Assembly (NCBI RefSeq): GCF_052030545.1
Contig: NZ_JBPDIH010000008.1
Coordinates: 62,001-126,000 of the forward strand
Length of the DNA: 64,000 nucleotides
Direction: 5' to 3'
Source: CANMXU01 sp052030545
GTDB taxonomy: Bacteria > Pseudomonadota > Gammaproteobacteria > Enterobacterales > Alteromonadaceae
The notes beneath the pieces were generated by a model. It saw only the letters and a program-made list of their open reading frames with translations. It was not told the origin of the DNA and did no database searches. Shown one piece after another: positions 44,562-54,938 of the stretch (position 1 is its first letter; every line of letters begins with the position of its first letter). The translations under genes and the position numbers were made by a program.

Positions 44562-45225
44562 CTAACTCAACGCCCTCAGGTAAACTAAATTGAAATAATG
44601 AAGGTTCTGGCATTTCACTAATATTGACATCAGTTAAGTTAATCGTACTTAGCTGCCCAGTTGAGTCTTTGATCTTAATAATTGAGATTTTATCATCTGT
44701 AAAATACAAACTCAGGCTTTTGACCTGACTGTTAACATCTTTGGCTAACACTTCAAATGCATCCGTTTGAATTTGCTTAACCTCAAAATTATTCCACAGG
44801 CTTTTATCATTATTTGTGAGCAACAAAATCGGCGTATTAGCAATCGCATTCGCCAAGGTATGCGCGCTAGCTTGTTCAATAAAAGGGTCAAAAAACCATA
44901 AAGTGTCGCCGTCAGAAACAATTAAGGTTTCATCAGGTGTTTGTGTATGCCAACGTACTTTATTTGGCTTTGACAAAACAAACTCGCCTGTACCTTCTTG
45001 TAACGCGTTACCTTCTTCATCAAATACTTTCTGACTAAAGTTCGCCGTTAGGTAATTGATTTTATCCAGTTTCTCTATAAGTCGACTTTTACCATCGGCA
45101 ATAGGCTGCTCGATGGTAACGATACTATTATTTGTCTCATTAGCCCCGCTAGGCAATGCAATAATTGATGAGGATAACAGCGCGGATACACTAATAAATG
45201 TTAGTGTTTTCTTAAAAAATAACAT
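44548..45225 (-). CDS. lolA: Outer-membrane lipoprotein carrier LolA
   Basis: LolA shuttles lipoproteins through the periplasm from LolCDE to LolB. The 225-residue protein has a signal peptide (hydrophobic 9-24) and the LolA fold signatures LTANFSQKVFDE, GTGEFVLSKPNKVRW and DGDTLWFFDPFIEQ. Its end overlaps rarA by 14 bases, and ftsK lies 10 bases upstream. Confidence 0.95.
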   Translation of the reverse strand: MLFFKKTLTFISVSALLSSSIIALPSGANETNNSIVTIEQPIADGKSRLIEKLDKINYLTANFSQKVFDEEGNALQEGTGEFVLSKPNKVRWHTQTPDETLIVSDGDTLWFFDPFIEQASAHTLANAIANTPILLLTNNDKSLWNNFEVKQIQTDAFEVLAKDVNSQVKSLSLYFTDDKISIIKIKDSTGQLSTINLTDVNISEMPEPSLFQFSLPEGVELDDQR

Positions 45226-45235
45226 AGCTGGGGAA

Positions 45236-47797
45236 TTAATCCTTAATCGGTGGTGGCGCTAAAACTTCACGTGCGCCATTGTGACCTGGTGTACTAACCA
45301 CGCCCTGAGTTTCCATATCTTCAACAATACGGGCGGCGCGGTTATAACCAATTCTAAATTTACGTTGCACACTTGAAATTGATACACGTCGTGTTTCAGT
45401 AACAAATGCTAGAGCTTCATCGTAGAGCAAATCAAGTTCAGACTCTTGTCCTTCTGCTTGCTCGCCTGGTAATAAAATTTCTTGTTCGGTATCACCAGAA
45501 GTTATTTCTTCGATATAATTTGGCTCACCACGTTCTTTCCAATCATTCACAACCGCATGTACTTCATGATCGTCAACAAAAGCGCCATGTACACGCGTTG
45601 GCACACCTGAGCCCGGTGGTAAATAAAACATATCACCCCAACCTAGAAGTTGCTCAGCGCCTTGCTGATCTAATATGGTACGAGAATCAATGCGAGAAGA
45701 CACCTGCAACGCCATGCGGGTTGGAATGTTAGCTTTTATCAAGCCAGTGATAACATCTACTGATGGTCTTTGTGTTGCTAAAATTAAGTGAATGCCAGCC
45801 GCACGTGCTTTTTGCGCGATACGTGAGATAAGCTCTTCAACCTTTTTACCCACAACCACCATCATATCGGCGAATTCATCAACAACCACAACGATACTCG
45901 GCAGCTTTTCAAGCATTGGAGGCGTTTGATCTAAACCATCGGTTGGCTGCCATGTTGGGTCTATCATCGGCTCGCCATCTTCAATTGCTTGTTTTACTTT
46001 TGCGTTAAAGCCTTTAAGGTTTCTAACCCCAAGTGCAGACATAATTTTATAACGACGTTCCATTTCGCCTACACACCAGCGAAGTGCATTAGCAGCATCT
46101 TTCATGTCGATAACAACTTCAGACAGCAAATGTGGAATGCCTTCGTAAACAGAAAGCTCAAGCATTTTAGGGTCAATCATGATCAAGCGTACATCTTCAG
46201 GAGAAGATTTATAAAGTAAACTCAAAATCATGGTATTAACCGCAACCGATTTACCTGAACCTGTTGTACCGGCTACAAGTAAATGTGGCATTTTTGCCAA
46301 ATCAACAACCACCGGGTCGCCAGCGATATCTGCGCCAACAGCCATAGTTAATGGCGAACTGGAGTTGATAAACTCGTCGCTAGAAATGATATCTCGTAGT
46401 GGGACAATTTCACGGTGTTTGTTTGGCAACTCTAGGCCAATAACCGATTTACCTGGAATAACTTCAACAACGCGGACACTTTTAGCGGATAATGAGCGCG
46501 CTAAATCTTTTGATAGGCCAGTAATTTTACTGACCTTAACACCAGGCGCTAAATCTAATTCAAAACGCGTGATCACAGGGCCTGGAAATACTGAAACAAC
46601 TTGCGCAATAACGCCAAACTCTTTGAGCTTGATTTCGACTAAACGGCTTACTTGGTCTAAATCTTCTTGAAGGATTGGGTTTTCTGCTTTGTCTGGTCGG
46701 TCTAATAATTCAAGCGACGGCAAACCCTGATATTTATCAACGCTAGTGTCTAAGCCTGGAATATGAATGTCGTCACTTAATTCACTATTATTTTGACTAG
46801 AATTATTTTCAGCAACTTCAATTTTTTCTAACTTTTCAAAAGCAGCGGCAACCTCATCAGCGCTAACGTGCTCTTGAACATTAATCGCTAATGGCTCTTC
46901 CATTAAATCATCGATTGAAACAAATGGTTCAGCGCGGTTGTTGTTATCAAATGGAATTTCATCACCAATGTGTATATCTTCATCAACATCCGTTTGACTT
47001 AATGAGGCAAAGGCTTCTTTTACTTGTGCTGGTTCTTCTTCAACTACTTGCACTTTATGAGTTAATTGCTTTTTAGCTTTTGTTTTAGATTTCTCTTTTA
47101 CTGAAATTTTTTCTTCAACAATTGTTGTTGCCTGTTCGTCACCCGTACCAAACTTTTCTTGAATAATCGCTGGTAAATTAAATAGATATTGCACGAACGC
47201 GATAGTGTATGCACCTAAACTGTCGATAAAACTTAACCACGAAAAACCGGTTAGCAATACAAACCCTGTTAGACAAAACATAACAAAAAGTAAACTACTG
47301 CCGACAAAAGAAAAGTATGGTAATAAGCTTTGGCTGATGACATCGCCAATAATACCACCGGCGGAAAAATGAAATATGTCATCAAAATTCATACTGGCAA
47401 TAGCCGTCATGCCAATATAAAACATAATAAAACCGATAAACTTCAACCCTAACGTTAAATAGTCGATTTGCATTAAGCGATGATATTTTTGAAACAATAA
47501 CCAACCGGTTAATGCGATAACAATAGGTAAACTGTAGGCTATCAGTCCAAAAAGGTTTAACAGTATGTCAGAGAGGTATGCGCCAACTGCGCCACCTAAA
47601 TTTCGAATCGGTGTTTCGTAACCTGTTTGTGCCCAGCCGGGATCAGCTTGGTCAAAAGAAAACAACGCTAACATAATAAACATCGAGAAAACGCAAGACA
47701 CGAGTAAACCCGCTTCTAATAAACGTTGCACTCCTGTTAACTTGTTTGATTGCGGTTCAGGTAAAGTAGAAGAATCTGTGGACAATATATTAACCAT
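45236..47797 (-). CDS. ftsK: DNA translocase FtsK
   Basis: FtsK couples septum formation to chromosome dimer resolution. The 853-residue protein has four N-terminal membrane helices (to about residue 190), a relatively short acidic linker (about 210-355), a RecA-like motor with LLVAGTTGSGKSVAVN and VVVDEFADMM, and the C-terminal gamma winged helix (SISSVQRKFRIGYNRAARIVE) that reads KOPS sites. The linker is much shorter than in E. coli FtsK. Confidence 0.97.
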   Translation of the reverse strand: MVNILSTDSSTLPEPQSNKLTGVQRLLEAGLLVSCVFSMFIMLALFSFDQADPGWAQTGYETPIRNLGGAVGAYLSDILLNLFGLIAYSLPIVIALTGWLLFQKYHRLMQIDYLTLGLKFIGFIMFYIGMTAIASMNFDDIFHFSAGGIIGDVISQSLLPYFSFVGSSLLFVMFCLTGFVLLTGFSWLSFIDSLGAYTIAFVQYLFNLPAIIQEKFGTGDEQATTIVEEKISVKEKSKTKAKKQLTHKVQVVEEEPAQVKEAFASLSQTDVDEDIHIGDEIPFDNNNRAEPFVSIDDLMEEPLAINVQEHVSADEVAAAFEKLEKIEVAENNSSQNNSELSDDIHIPGLDTSVDKYQGLPSLELLDRPDKAENPILQEDLDQVSRLVEIKLKEFGVIAQVVSVFPGPVITRFELDLAPGVKVSKITGLSKDLARSLSAKSVRVVEVIPGKSVIGLELPNKHREIVPLRDIISSDEFINSSSPLTMAVGADIAGDPVVVDLAKMPHLLVAGTTGSGKSVAVNTMILSLLYKSSPEDVRLIMIDPKMLELSVYEGIPHLLSEVVIDMKDAANALRWCVGEMERRYKIMSALGVRNLKGFNAKVKQAIEDGEPMIDPTWQPTDGLDQTPPMLEKLPSIVVVVDEFADMMVVVGKKVEELISRIAQKARAAGIHLILATQRPSVDVITGLIKANIPTRMALQVSSRIDSRTILDQQGAEQLLGWGDMFYLPPGSGVPTRVHGAFVDDHEVHAVVNDWKERGEPNYIEEITSGDTEQEILLPGEQAEGQESELDLLYDEALAFVTETRRVSISSVQRKFRIGYNRAARIVEDMETQGVVSTPGHNGAREVLAPPPIKD

Positions 47798-47867
47798 GGA
47801 AATTTTATTTATTATTACGACTAAAGTATCAAATTATCGTTATGAATTATAGCTATTGAATACGCTT

Positions 47868-48365
47868 TTAACGTTTTATTGGTAACAAATTGCTTGTTTT
47901 GACTTCTTCCATTACCACATAGGTTCTACTTTCACTTACTGCCGGTAAAGTTAACAAGGTACTGCCGAGCAACTCACGGTATGCCGCCATATCCGAAACC
48001 CGTGTTTTTAGTAAAAAATCAAAATCGCCAGACACTAAATGACACTCTTGAATAACATCGATATATTGTACTGCTTTGGAAAAGTCGTCAAAAACGTCAG
48101 GACTGGTTTTGGTTAACGTAATTTCAACAAATACCAACAATGCAGCTTCTAACTTATAAGGGTTTAATTTTGCGCTATAGCCCGTGATATAACGCTCTTT
48201 TTCAAGCCGCTTTACTCGTTCTAAACACGGCGTTGGACTAAGCCCTACTCGCTTAGACAATTCAACATTGGATAATCGACCATCTTTTTGCAGTTCAACC
48301 AAAATATTTTTGTCGATACGATCCAGTTTTTTGTCTTGATTAACGCTCATTTTATTTTTAACCAT
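47868..48365 (-). CDS. lrp: Leucine-responsive regulatory protein Lrp
   Basis: Lrp is a global regulator of amino acid metabolism that senses leucine and alanine. From the ATG at 48365 it has about 165 residues, as in E. coli, with the AsnC-type HTH (LDRIDKNILVELQKDGRLSN, VGLSPTPCLERVKRLE) and the RAM effector domain (ECHLVSGDFDFLLKTRV). An in-frame codon at 48404 would add a hydrophobic leader and is less likely. It is divergent from ald, a likely target. Confidence 0.94.
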   Translation of the reverse strand: MVKNKMSVNQDKKLDRIDKNILVELQKDGRLSNVELSKRVGLSPTPCLERVKRLEKERYITGYSAKLNPYKLEAALLVFVEITLTKTSPDVFDDFSKAVQYIDVIQECHLVSGDFDFLLKTRVSDMAAYRELLGSTLLTLPAVSESRTYVVMEEVKTSNLLPIKR

Positions 48366-48475
48366 GATTACTAACTTCAACAGGATTATATACTTTTTTT
48401 TCAAAAATAACGACAGGTTACTCTAATAAAACCTAACTATACTAGTCACATCTAATTACAACAGAAGATGAACTT

Positions 48476-49597
48476 ATGATTATTGGTGTACCAAAAGAAA
48501 TTAAAAACCACGAATACCGCATTGGTTTAACCCCTGCAGGCGCAAAAGAGTTAGTTGTTAATGGTCACGATGTGATTGTTGAAAACAATGGCGGTGCTGC
48601 AATTGGTTTTGAAAACGAACAATATATAAATGCTGGCGCAAAAATTATCGATTCTGCTGAAGAAATATTTGCAACCGCTGACATGATAATCAAAGTAAAA
48701 GAGCCACAACCTGTTGAATGTAAAATGCTACGCCCTGGCCAATTATTATTTACCTACCTACATTTAGCCCCAGATCCACAGCAAACAGAGTTATTGGTTG
48801 AATCTGGCGCAACCTGTATTGCCTATGAAACAGTAACGGCAAACGAAGGTGGCTTACCTTTATTAGCACCTATGTCTGAAGTTGCTGGGCGTATGTCTAT
48901 TCAAGCAGGTGCGCACGCATTAGAAAAAGCACAAGGCGGTTTAGGTGCATTACTGGGCGGCGTTCCTGGTGTAGCGCCAGCTAAAGTACTTGTTGTTGGT
49001 GGCGGCGTTGTTGGTACACAAGCTGCGCGTATGGCAGTTGGCATGGGCGCAGACGTTACAATTTTAGATCGCTCATTACCTCGTTTACGCCAACTAGACA
49101 CAGAATTTGATGGTCGTTTAAAAACCGTATTTTCAACAGCTGATGCGATGGACCAATTAATTGTTGAAGCAGATTTAGTGATTGGCGCGGTATTAATACC
49201 AGGCGCAGCAGCACCGAAACTTGTCACTAAAGAACATATCAAGAAAATGAAAAAAGGCGCGGTTGTAGTTGACGTTGCAATTGACCAAGGTGGTTGTTTT
49301 GAAACATCAAAAGCGACAACTCACCAAGAACCCACTTATGTTGTAGACGACGTAGTGCACTACTGCGTTGCCAATATGCCAGGTGGTGTTGCTAGAACGT
49401 CTACCTTAGCGTTAACCAATGCAACTATGCCTTTTGCCGTAACGTTAGCCAATAAAGGTGCTAAACAAGCCTTATTAGATGATGAACATTTAAAAGCTGG
49501 CTTAAACGTTCTAGGTGGTAAAATCACTTACAAACCAGTAGCTGATGTATTAGGTTATGACTATGTAACGCCTGATGAAGCAATCGCTACGTTGTAA
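48476..49597 (+). CDS. ald: Alanine dehydrogenase
   Basis: Ald interconverts alanine and pyruvate plus ammonia with NAD. The 373-residue protein opens MIIGVPKEIKNHEYRIGLTP and carries the catalytic histidine region LFTYLHLAPD, the nucleotide fold VLVVGGGVVGTQAARMA and GGVARTSTLALTNAT. It is divergent from lrp, which commonly controls it. Confidence 0.96.
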   Translation: MIIGVPKEIKNHEYRIGLTPAGAKELVVNGHDVIVENNGGAAIGFENEQYINAGAKIIDSAEEIFATADMIIKVKEPQPVECKMLRPGQLLFTYLHLAPDPQQTELLVESGATCIAYETVTANEGGLPLLAPMSEVAGRMSIQAGAHALEKAQGGLGALLGGVPGVAPAKVLVVGGGVVGTQAARMAVGMGADVTILDRSLPRLRQLDTEFDGRLKTVFSTADAMDQLIVEADLVIGAVLIPGAAAPKLVTKEHIKKMKKGAVVVDVAIDQGGCFETSKATTHQEPTYVVDDVVHYCVANMPGGVARTSTLALTNATMPFAVTLANKGAKQALLDDEHLKAGLNVLGGKITYKPVADVLGYDYVTPDEAIATL

Positions 49598-49623
49598 GCA
49601 ATTAAAAATTAAATGCTAAGCGT

Positions 49624-49656
49624 AACGCCACTATTTATCACAAATAGTGGCGTTTT
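49624..49656 (+). terminator. Terminator after ald
   Basis: AACGCCACTATTT pairs with AAATAGTGGCGTT around ATCAC, followed by a T-run. A strong hairpin of 13 bp. Confidence 0.9.
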
Positions 49657-49835
49657 TATTTTTGGCGATTAAATAACCTTAACTGTTCACAATACTGCGC
49701 GTTTTAGTGCTTTTTAATCATTTATTTTCTTAAAAGTTATTTTACACCTTGAGATATTTCCTTAAGATCCCAATCAATAAGTTATTATTACGATTTTATC
49801 TGTTAAATCTTTTCTATTAGAAATTGGAGTACTTC

Positions 49836-50786
49836 ATGAGTGAAGCAAGACATTGCCCATTACTGATCTTAGGTTCAGGCCCAGCAGGCTACACAGCAGC
49901 AGTTTACGCAGCTCGCGCAAATTTAAAACCAGTAATGATCACCGGCATGCAACAAGGTGGTCAATTAACCACAACAACAGAAGTTGAAAACTGGCCTGGT
50001 GATGCTGATGATTTAACTGGTCCAGCATTAATGGAACGTATGCAAAAGCATGCAGAAAAATTTGAAACTGAAATCATTTTCGACCATATCAATGACGTAG
50101 ACTTTAGCGAGCGCCCATTTAAATTAAAAGGCGACAGTGGCAGTTACACCTGTGATGCGTTAATTATTTGTACTGGTGCCTCAGCACAATATTTAGGTTT
50201 ACCGTCTGAAGAAGCGTTTATGGGTAAAGGTGTTTCAGCCTGTGCCACTTGTGACGGATTTTTCTATCGTAACCAAAAAGTTGCGGTTGTTGGTGGTGGT
50301 AATACTGCTGTAGAAGAAGCACTGTACTTGTCTAATATCGCCTCAGAAGTTCACTTAATTCACCGCAGAGACACGTTCCGCTCAGAGAAAATTTTAACTG
50401 ACCGTCTTTACGATAAAGTAAAAAATGGCAATATCGTTTTACACTTAGATCGCACCTTAGATGAAGTTTTAGGCGATAATATGGGCGTAACTGGCGTTCG
50501 CATTAAAGATACTAATTCTGACGCTACCGAAGAGATTGATGTAATGGGTGCGTTTATTGCGATTGGTCACAAACCAAATACTGATATTTTTAAAGACCAA
50601 CTTGATATGAAAGATGGCTATTTAACCATTCAAAGTGGCACAAATGGCAACGCAACACAAACCAGTGTTGAAGGTATTTTTGCTGCCGGTGATGTTGCCG
50701 ATCATATCTATCGTCAAGCAATTACGTCTGCTGGTGCAGGTTGTATGGCCGCATTAGATGCAGAGCGCTATTTAGACGCTAAGTAA
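49836..50786 (+). CDS. trxB: Thioredoxin reductase
   Basis: TrxB uses NADPH and FAD to reduce thioredoxin. From the ATG at 49836 (GGAG at 49826-49829) the protein has 316 residues, with the FAD motif GSGPAGYTAAVYAARA, the redox pair C136/C139 in CATCDGFFY and the NADPH motif VVGGGNTAVEEALYL. Upstream of aat and bpt in the same direction. Confidence 0.96.
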   Translation: MSEARHCPLLILGSGPAGYTAAVYAARANLKPVMITGMQQGGQLTTTTEVENWPGDADDLTGPALMERMQKHAEKFETEIIFDHINDVDFSERPFKLKGDSGSYTCDALIICTGASAQYLGLPSEEAFMGKGVSACATCDGFFYRNQKVAVVGGGNTAVEEALYLSNIASEVHLIHRRDTFRSEKILTDRLYDKVKNGNIVLHLDRTLDEVLGDNMGVTGVRIKDTNSDATEEIDVMGAFIAIGHKPNTDIFKDQLDMKDGYLTIQSGTNGNATQTSVEGIFAAGDVADHIYRQAITSAGAGCMAALDAERYLDAK

Positions 50787-50812
50787 ATTCCTTTCTTGAG
50801 AGTTTATTCATT

Positions 50813-51514
50813 ATGAGCCAGCCCCTTTATTATTTAGATAAGAAGAGTCTGGCTTTTCCTTCCTTAACTGATGCCTTAGACGATCCCAACGGTTTACTTG
50901 CAGTTGGCGGCGATCTCACCCCAGAGCGTATTGTTAATGCTTATAAACTCGGAATATTTCCTTGGTTTAGCGAAGGAGACCCTATTTTGTGGTGGTCCCC
51001 TAACCCTAGAGCCATCATTAAGCTTGACCAATTAAGAGTTAATAAAACCTTAAAAAAATTCCTAAAAAAAAGCCCCTATAAAGTATCGGTTAATAAAGCC
51101 TTCAGCCAAGTTATTGATTTTTGTGCCAACGCACCATTTCGTAGCAATGAAACTTGGATAGTTCCAGCAATGAAATTTGCTTATAAAACACTAAACAAGC
51201 AAGGTTACGCTCACTCTATTGAAGTTTGGCTAGATGATGAACTTGTTGGCGGTTTGTATGGCATAGCAGTCAATGGTTACTTCTCTGGCGAGTCAATGTT
51301 TTATCGAAAAAGCAATGCCTCAAAAGTTGCTTTAATTTATTTAGCCCAATTATTAAAACCGTTAGGAACCACATTTATAGATTGCCAAATTACCAATAGT
51401 TTTCTAGCAGACATGGGCTGTATAGAAGTAGAGCGTGAACAATTTGTACAATTAAAAGCGCAAGCACTTAAAAACCCAGTAGAAAGTAGTTTTTGGCGCG
51501 CACGTTATCTATAA
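50813..51514 (+). CDS. aat: Leucyl/phenylalanyl-tRNA-protein transferase
   Basis: Aat adds Leu or Phe to N-terminal Lys/Arg and so marks proteins for ClpS-ClpAP. The 233-residue protein has GLLAVGGDL (28-36), YKLGIFPWF, WWSPNPRA and ESMFYRKSNASK. The N-degron reader clpS and the clpA protease subunit lie 1-4 kb downstream, so this window holds most of the N-end rule pathway. Confidence 0.95.
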   Translation: MSQPLYYLDKKSLAFPSLTDALDDPNGLLAVGGDLTPERIVNAYKLGIFPWFSEGDPILWWSPNPRAIIKLDQLRVNKTLKKFLKKSPYKVSVNKAFSQVIDFCANAPFRSNETWIVPAMKFAYKTLNKQGYAHSIEVWLDDELVGGLYGIAVNGYFSGESMFYRKSNASKVALIYLAQLLKPLGTTFIDCQITNSFLADMGCIEVEREQFVQLKAQALKNPVESSFWRARYL

Positions 51515-51521
51515 TAAATAA

Positions 51522-52223
51522 ATGAATACAAATTATCAGTTTGGTTTAACACGCGATTTTCCTTGTAGTTATTTACCAGATAGAGAAGAAAAACTACTTG
51601 TTGCCGTCGATCCTAGGCTCAATAATGCGCAAAGCTACGAATTATTGATGAGCCAAGGATTCCGTCGCAGTGGCGATCAGGTATATCGTCCTCAGTGCAC
51701 AAATTGTCAGGCTTGCCAATCTATCCGCATTTTAGCGTCACAATTTAAGCCATCTAAAAGCCAGAAGCGCTTATTAAAGAAAAGTAGCCACTTTACGTTA
51801 AAGCTTTCAAAGCAACAAAAACCCGAGTACTTCCCTTTATATGAAAAATACATAAATACCATTCATCAAGACGGAAGTATGTTTCCAGCAAACGTTGAAC
51901 AGTACAGTAATTTTATTTTAAATGATTTTACCGAGCAAATATTTATTGAACTTTGGCATGACGACGTTTTAATAAATGTTGCCGTAACCGACCTACTGTC
52001 TGACGCACTATCAGCCGTTTATACATTTTATGACCCAGACTATAGAACCAGTGGTTTGGGTGTATTGTCTATCTTAAAACAAGTTGAAGTGAGCATCAGT
52101 TTATCTAAGCAATTTTTGTATTTAGGGTATCAAATTGATGACTGTCAAAAAATGAATTACAAAAACCGTTTCTTCCCTCATCAACGATTATGGGAAAATT
52201 CGTGGCAAACAGTAAATAAATAA
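51522..52223 (+). CDS. bpt: Aspartate/glutamate leucyltransferase
   Basis: Bpt transfers Leu to N-terminal Asp or Glu, the second branch of the bacterial N-end rule. The 233-residue protein has the cysteine motif QCTNCQACQSIRI (about 57-69) and the GNAT-like C-terminal half with YTFYDPDYRTSGLG and YKNRFFPHQRL. It starts seven bases after aat. Confidence 0.94.
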   Translation: MNTNYQFGLTRDFPCSYLPDREEKLLVAVDPRLNNAQSYELLMSQGFRRSGDQVYRPQCTNCQACQSIRILASQFKPSKSQKRLLKKSSHFTLKLSKQQKPEYFPLYEKYINTIHQDGSMFPANVEQYSNFILNDFTEQIFIELWHDDVLINVAVTDLLSDALSAVYTFYDPDYRTSGLGVLSILKQVEVSISLSKQFLYLGYQIDDCQKMNYKNRFFPHQRLWENSWQTVNK

Positions 52224-52308
52224 CCACAATTCCTTTACTTTAGCTGATGATTTCGGCATTATCTGCGCAGCTTTTTATTAATGCACAATTTTAGAGGTTT
52301 AACGCCCA

Positions 52309-52527
52309 ATGGCGAAAGAAGAAAATATCGAAATGCAAGGCACTGTTTTAGACACTTTGCCAAATACCATGTTCCGCGTTGAACTAGAAAATGGTCACGT
52401 TGTAACTGCACATATCTCAGGTAAAATGCGTAAAAACTACATCCGTATTTTAACAGGCGATAAAGTGACTGTTGAATTAACACCTTATGATTTATCAAAA
52501 GGTCGCATTATTTTCCGTGCTAGATAA
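52309..52527 (+). CDS. infA: Translation initiation factor IF-1
   Basis: IF-1 binds the ribosomal A site during initiation. The 72-residue protein is the full S1/OB-fold factor (MAKEENIEMQGTVLDTLPN, VTVELTPYDLSKGRI) and near-identical to other gammaproteobacterial copies. AGAGG lies upstream of the ATG. Confidence 0.97.
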   Translation: MAKEENIEMQGTVLDTLPNTMFRVELENGHVVTAHISGKMRKNYIRILTGDKVTVELTPYDLSKGRIIFRAR

Positions 52528-52594
52528 AATCTAAGAATTCTCATCATAACTGATGAATTTAACTCGGTGTTGTACCAGTTAAATAGATAAAAGT

Positions 52595-52636
52595 AAAAAG
52601 CCCTGTACCTTTATAAATAAGTACAGGGCTTTTTTT
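52595..52636. terminator. Terminator between infA and clpA
   Basis: AAAAAGCCCTGTAC pairs with GTACAGGGCTTTTT around a 12-base loop, with T-tracts on both strands. Serves both convergent genes. Confidence 0.9.
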
Positions 52637-52654
52637 ATGCGTATTCAATTAGCC

Positions 52655-54910
52655 TTAGTGCTCAACTAATTCCTTTTTCTTTTCAAAAATAAGATTAAGT
52701 TGGTCCTTCTTAACGCCTACTTTAACCACACCGCCATGGGTTAGTTCACCAAAGAGTAGTTCATTGGCAAGCGGCTTTTTCAGTTTTTCTTGAATTAAGC
52801 GCGACATCGGACGAGCTCCCATCGACTTATCATAACCATGTTCTGCTAACCACTTCTTAGCATCTTTAGTTAGTTCAAGTGATACGCCCTTCTCATCGAG
52901 TTGTGCTTGTAATTCAACAATAAACTTATCAACAACTTGTTGGATAACTTCAGTAGATAAATGATTAAACCAAACAATATTATCTAAGCGGTTTCTAAAC
53001 TCAGGAGAAAATACGCGGTTAATTTCATCTTTTGCATCAAAGCTATGATCTTGTTGTTTAAAACCAATAGACTGACGCGTAGTTTCTGCAACACCGGCAT
53101 TGGTTGTTAATACTAAGGTCACGTTTCTAAAGTCTGCTTTGCGGCCATTATTGTCAGTTAACGTGCCGTGATCCATTACTTGCAATAAGATGTTATAAAC
53201 GTCTTGATGAGCTTTTTCAATTTCATCAAGTAACACTACCGCATGAGGATGCTTAATCACTGCGTCGGTTAATAAACCACCTTGCTCGTAACCAACATAC
53301 CCTGGAGGCGCACCAATTAAACGACTTACCGCATGTTTTTCCATATACTCTGACATGTCAAAACGCAGTAGCTCTACACCCAAAACTTTTGCTAATTGCT
53401 GAGTAACTTCGGTTTTACCAACACCGGTAGGTCCGGCAAATAAAAATGAACCAACGGGTTTTTCTTCTGAACCTAACCCAGCACGCGACAATCGGATAAC
53501 TGAGCTTAATTCATCAATGGCATGATCTTGGCCAAAAACCACTAACTTCAGGTTTCTATCTAAAGTTTTTAGGTTATCTTTTTCCGTTGAAGAAACAGAT
53601 TTTTCCGGTATACGGGCCATTTTTGCCACAATATTTTCAATATCGGTATTGTTGATGATCTTTTTACGCTTTGACGGCGCAACTAGTTGCTGCTTCGCCC
53701 CCGCTTCATCAATAACGTCAATGGCTTTATCAGGTAAAAAGCGCTCGTTTATATATTTAGCAGACAACATAGCTGCCGCACGCAAGGCTTTGTTGGTATA
53801 ACGAATGCCATGATGGTGTTCGTATTTATCTTTTAAGCCTTGTAAAATCTTAGTGGTGTCATCAACGCTTGGCTCAATCACATCAATTTTCTGGAATCGG
53901 CGCGCTAAAGCACGATCTTTTTCAAAGATGCTTTGATATTCTTGATAGGTTGTTGAACCAATACAGCGGAGTTTTCCTGCCGATAATAACGGTTTAATTA
54001 AATTAGACGCGTCCATCATGCCACCAGAAGCCGCTCCTGCGCCTATAATGGTATGAATTTCATCAATAAACAAAATAGCATTGGTATCGTTTTCTAAGTC
54101 TTTCAATAAGGCTTTAAAGCGTTTTTCGAAATCGCCACGATATTTTGTTCCTGCTAGCAGTGCGCCCATATCCAAAGAATAAATAGTCGCGCCTTCAAGA
54201 AAATCAGGGACTTTTTCTGAAATCACTAAATTAGCTAAGCCTTCTGCAATTGCAGTTTTACCAACGCCTGCTTCACCGACAAATAACGGATTATTTTTAC
54301 GACGGCGACTTAACACTTGCAAGGTACGCTCTAATTCTTGGGTTCTACCAATTAGTGGATCGATATTTCCTTTTTTGGCTTCTTCATTTAAGTTAGAAGA
54401 GAAGTTTTCAATGGTACGAGGCTCTTCACCTTCGTGCACTTCAGTTTCTTCTGTGCTTGGTTGTTCTTGGTTTTCAACTTTGCCAATGCCATGAGAAATA
54501 AAATTAACAATGTCTAAACGACTAATGTCAGATTTTTTAAGGAAGTATGCGGCTTGAGATTCTTGTTCACTGAAAATCGCTACTAAAACGTTAGAACCAT
54601 TAACTTCGCTTTTCCCTGACGACTGTACATGGAAGACAGCACGTTGCAATACTCTTTGAAATCCAAGCGTTGGTTGAGTCTCACGCTCATCTTCTCCTAA
54701 CGGTATGACCGGTGTGGTTTCCCCGATAAACTCTAAAAGCTCTTTTTTTAACTTGAGCATATCAGCACCACAAGCTTTTAACGCTTCAATAGATGAAGGG
54801 TTATCGAGCAAGGCTAATAATAAGTGCTCCACTGTCATAAACTCGTGTCGTGACTCTTTCGCTTGGCGGAAGGCTAAGTTCAATGAAATTTCTAAGTCTT
54901 TATTTAGCAT
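52655..54910 (-). CDS. clpA: ATP-dependent Clp protease ATPase subunit ClpA
   Basis: ClpA unfolds substrates for ClpP. The 751-residue protein has the ClpN double repeat (1-145), a first AAA+ module with GEAGVGKTAIAEG and a second with AGPTGVGKTEVTQQ and LLDEIEKAH. It lies 28 bases after clpS on the same strand, with a GGAG site before the ATG. Confidence 0.97.
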   Translation of the reverse strand: MLNKDLEISLNLAFRQAKESRHEFMTVEHLLLALLDNPSSIEALKACGADMLKLKKELLEFIGETTPVIPLGEDERETQPTLGFQRVLQRAVFHVQSSGKSEVNGSNVLVAIFSEQESQAAYFLKKSDISRLDIVNFISHGIGKVENQEQPSTEETEVHEGEEPRTIENFSSNLNEEAKKGNIDPLIGRTQELERTLQVLSRRRKNNPLFVGEAGVGKTAIAEGLANLVISEKVPDFLEGATIYSLDMGALLAGTKYRGDFEKRFKALLKDLENDTNAILFIDEIHTIIGAGAASGGMMDASNLIKPLLSAGKLRCIGSTTYQEYQSIFEKDRALARRFQKIDVIEPSVDDTTKILQGLKDKYEHHHGIRYTNKALRAAAMLSAKYINERFLPDKAIDVIDEAGAKQQLVAPSKRKKIINNTDIENIVAKMARIPEKSVSSTEKDNLKTLDRNLKLVVFGQDHAIDELSSVIRLSRAGLGSEEKPVGSFLFAGPTGVGKTEVTQQLAKVLGVELLRFDMSEYMEKHAVSRLIGAPPGYVGYEQGGLLTDAVIKHPHAVVLLDEIEKAHQDVYNILLQVMDHGTLTDNNGRKADFRNVTLVLTTNAGVAETTRQSIGFKQQDHSFDAKDEINRVFSPEFRNRLDNIVWFNHLSTEVIQQVVDKFIVELQAQLDEKGVSLELTKDAKKWLAEHGYDKSMGARPMSRLIQEKLKKPLANELLFGELTHGGVVKVGVKKDQLNLIFEKKKELVEH

Positions 54911-54938
54911 AGGCTACTCCACTTTAAACCTGACAATA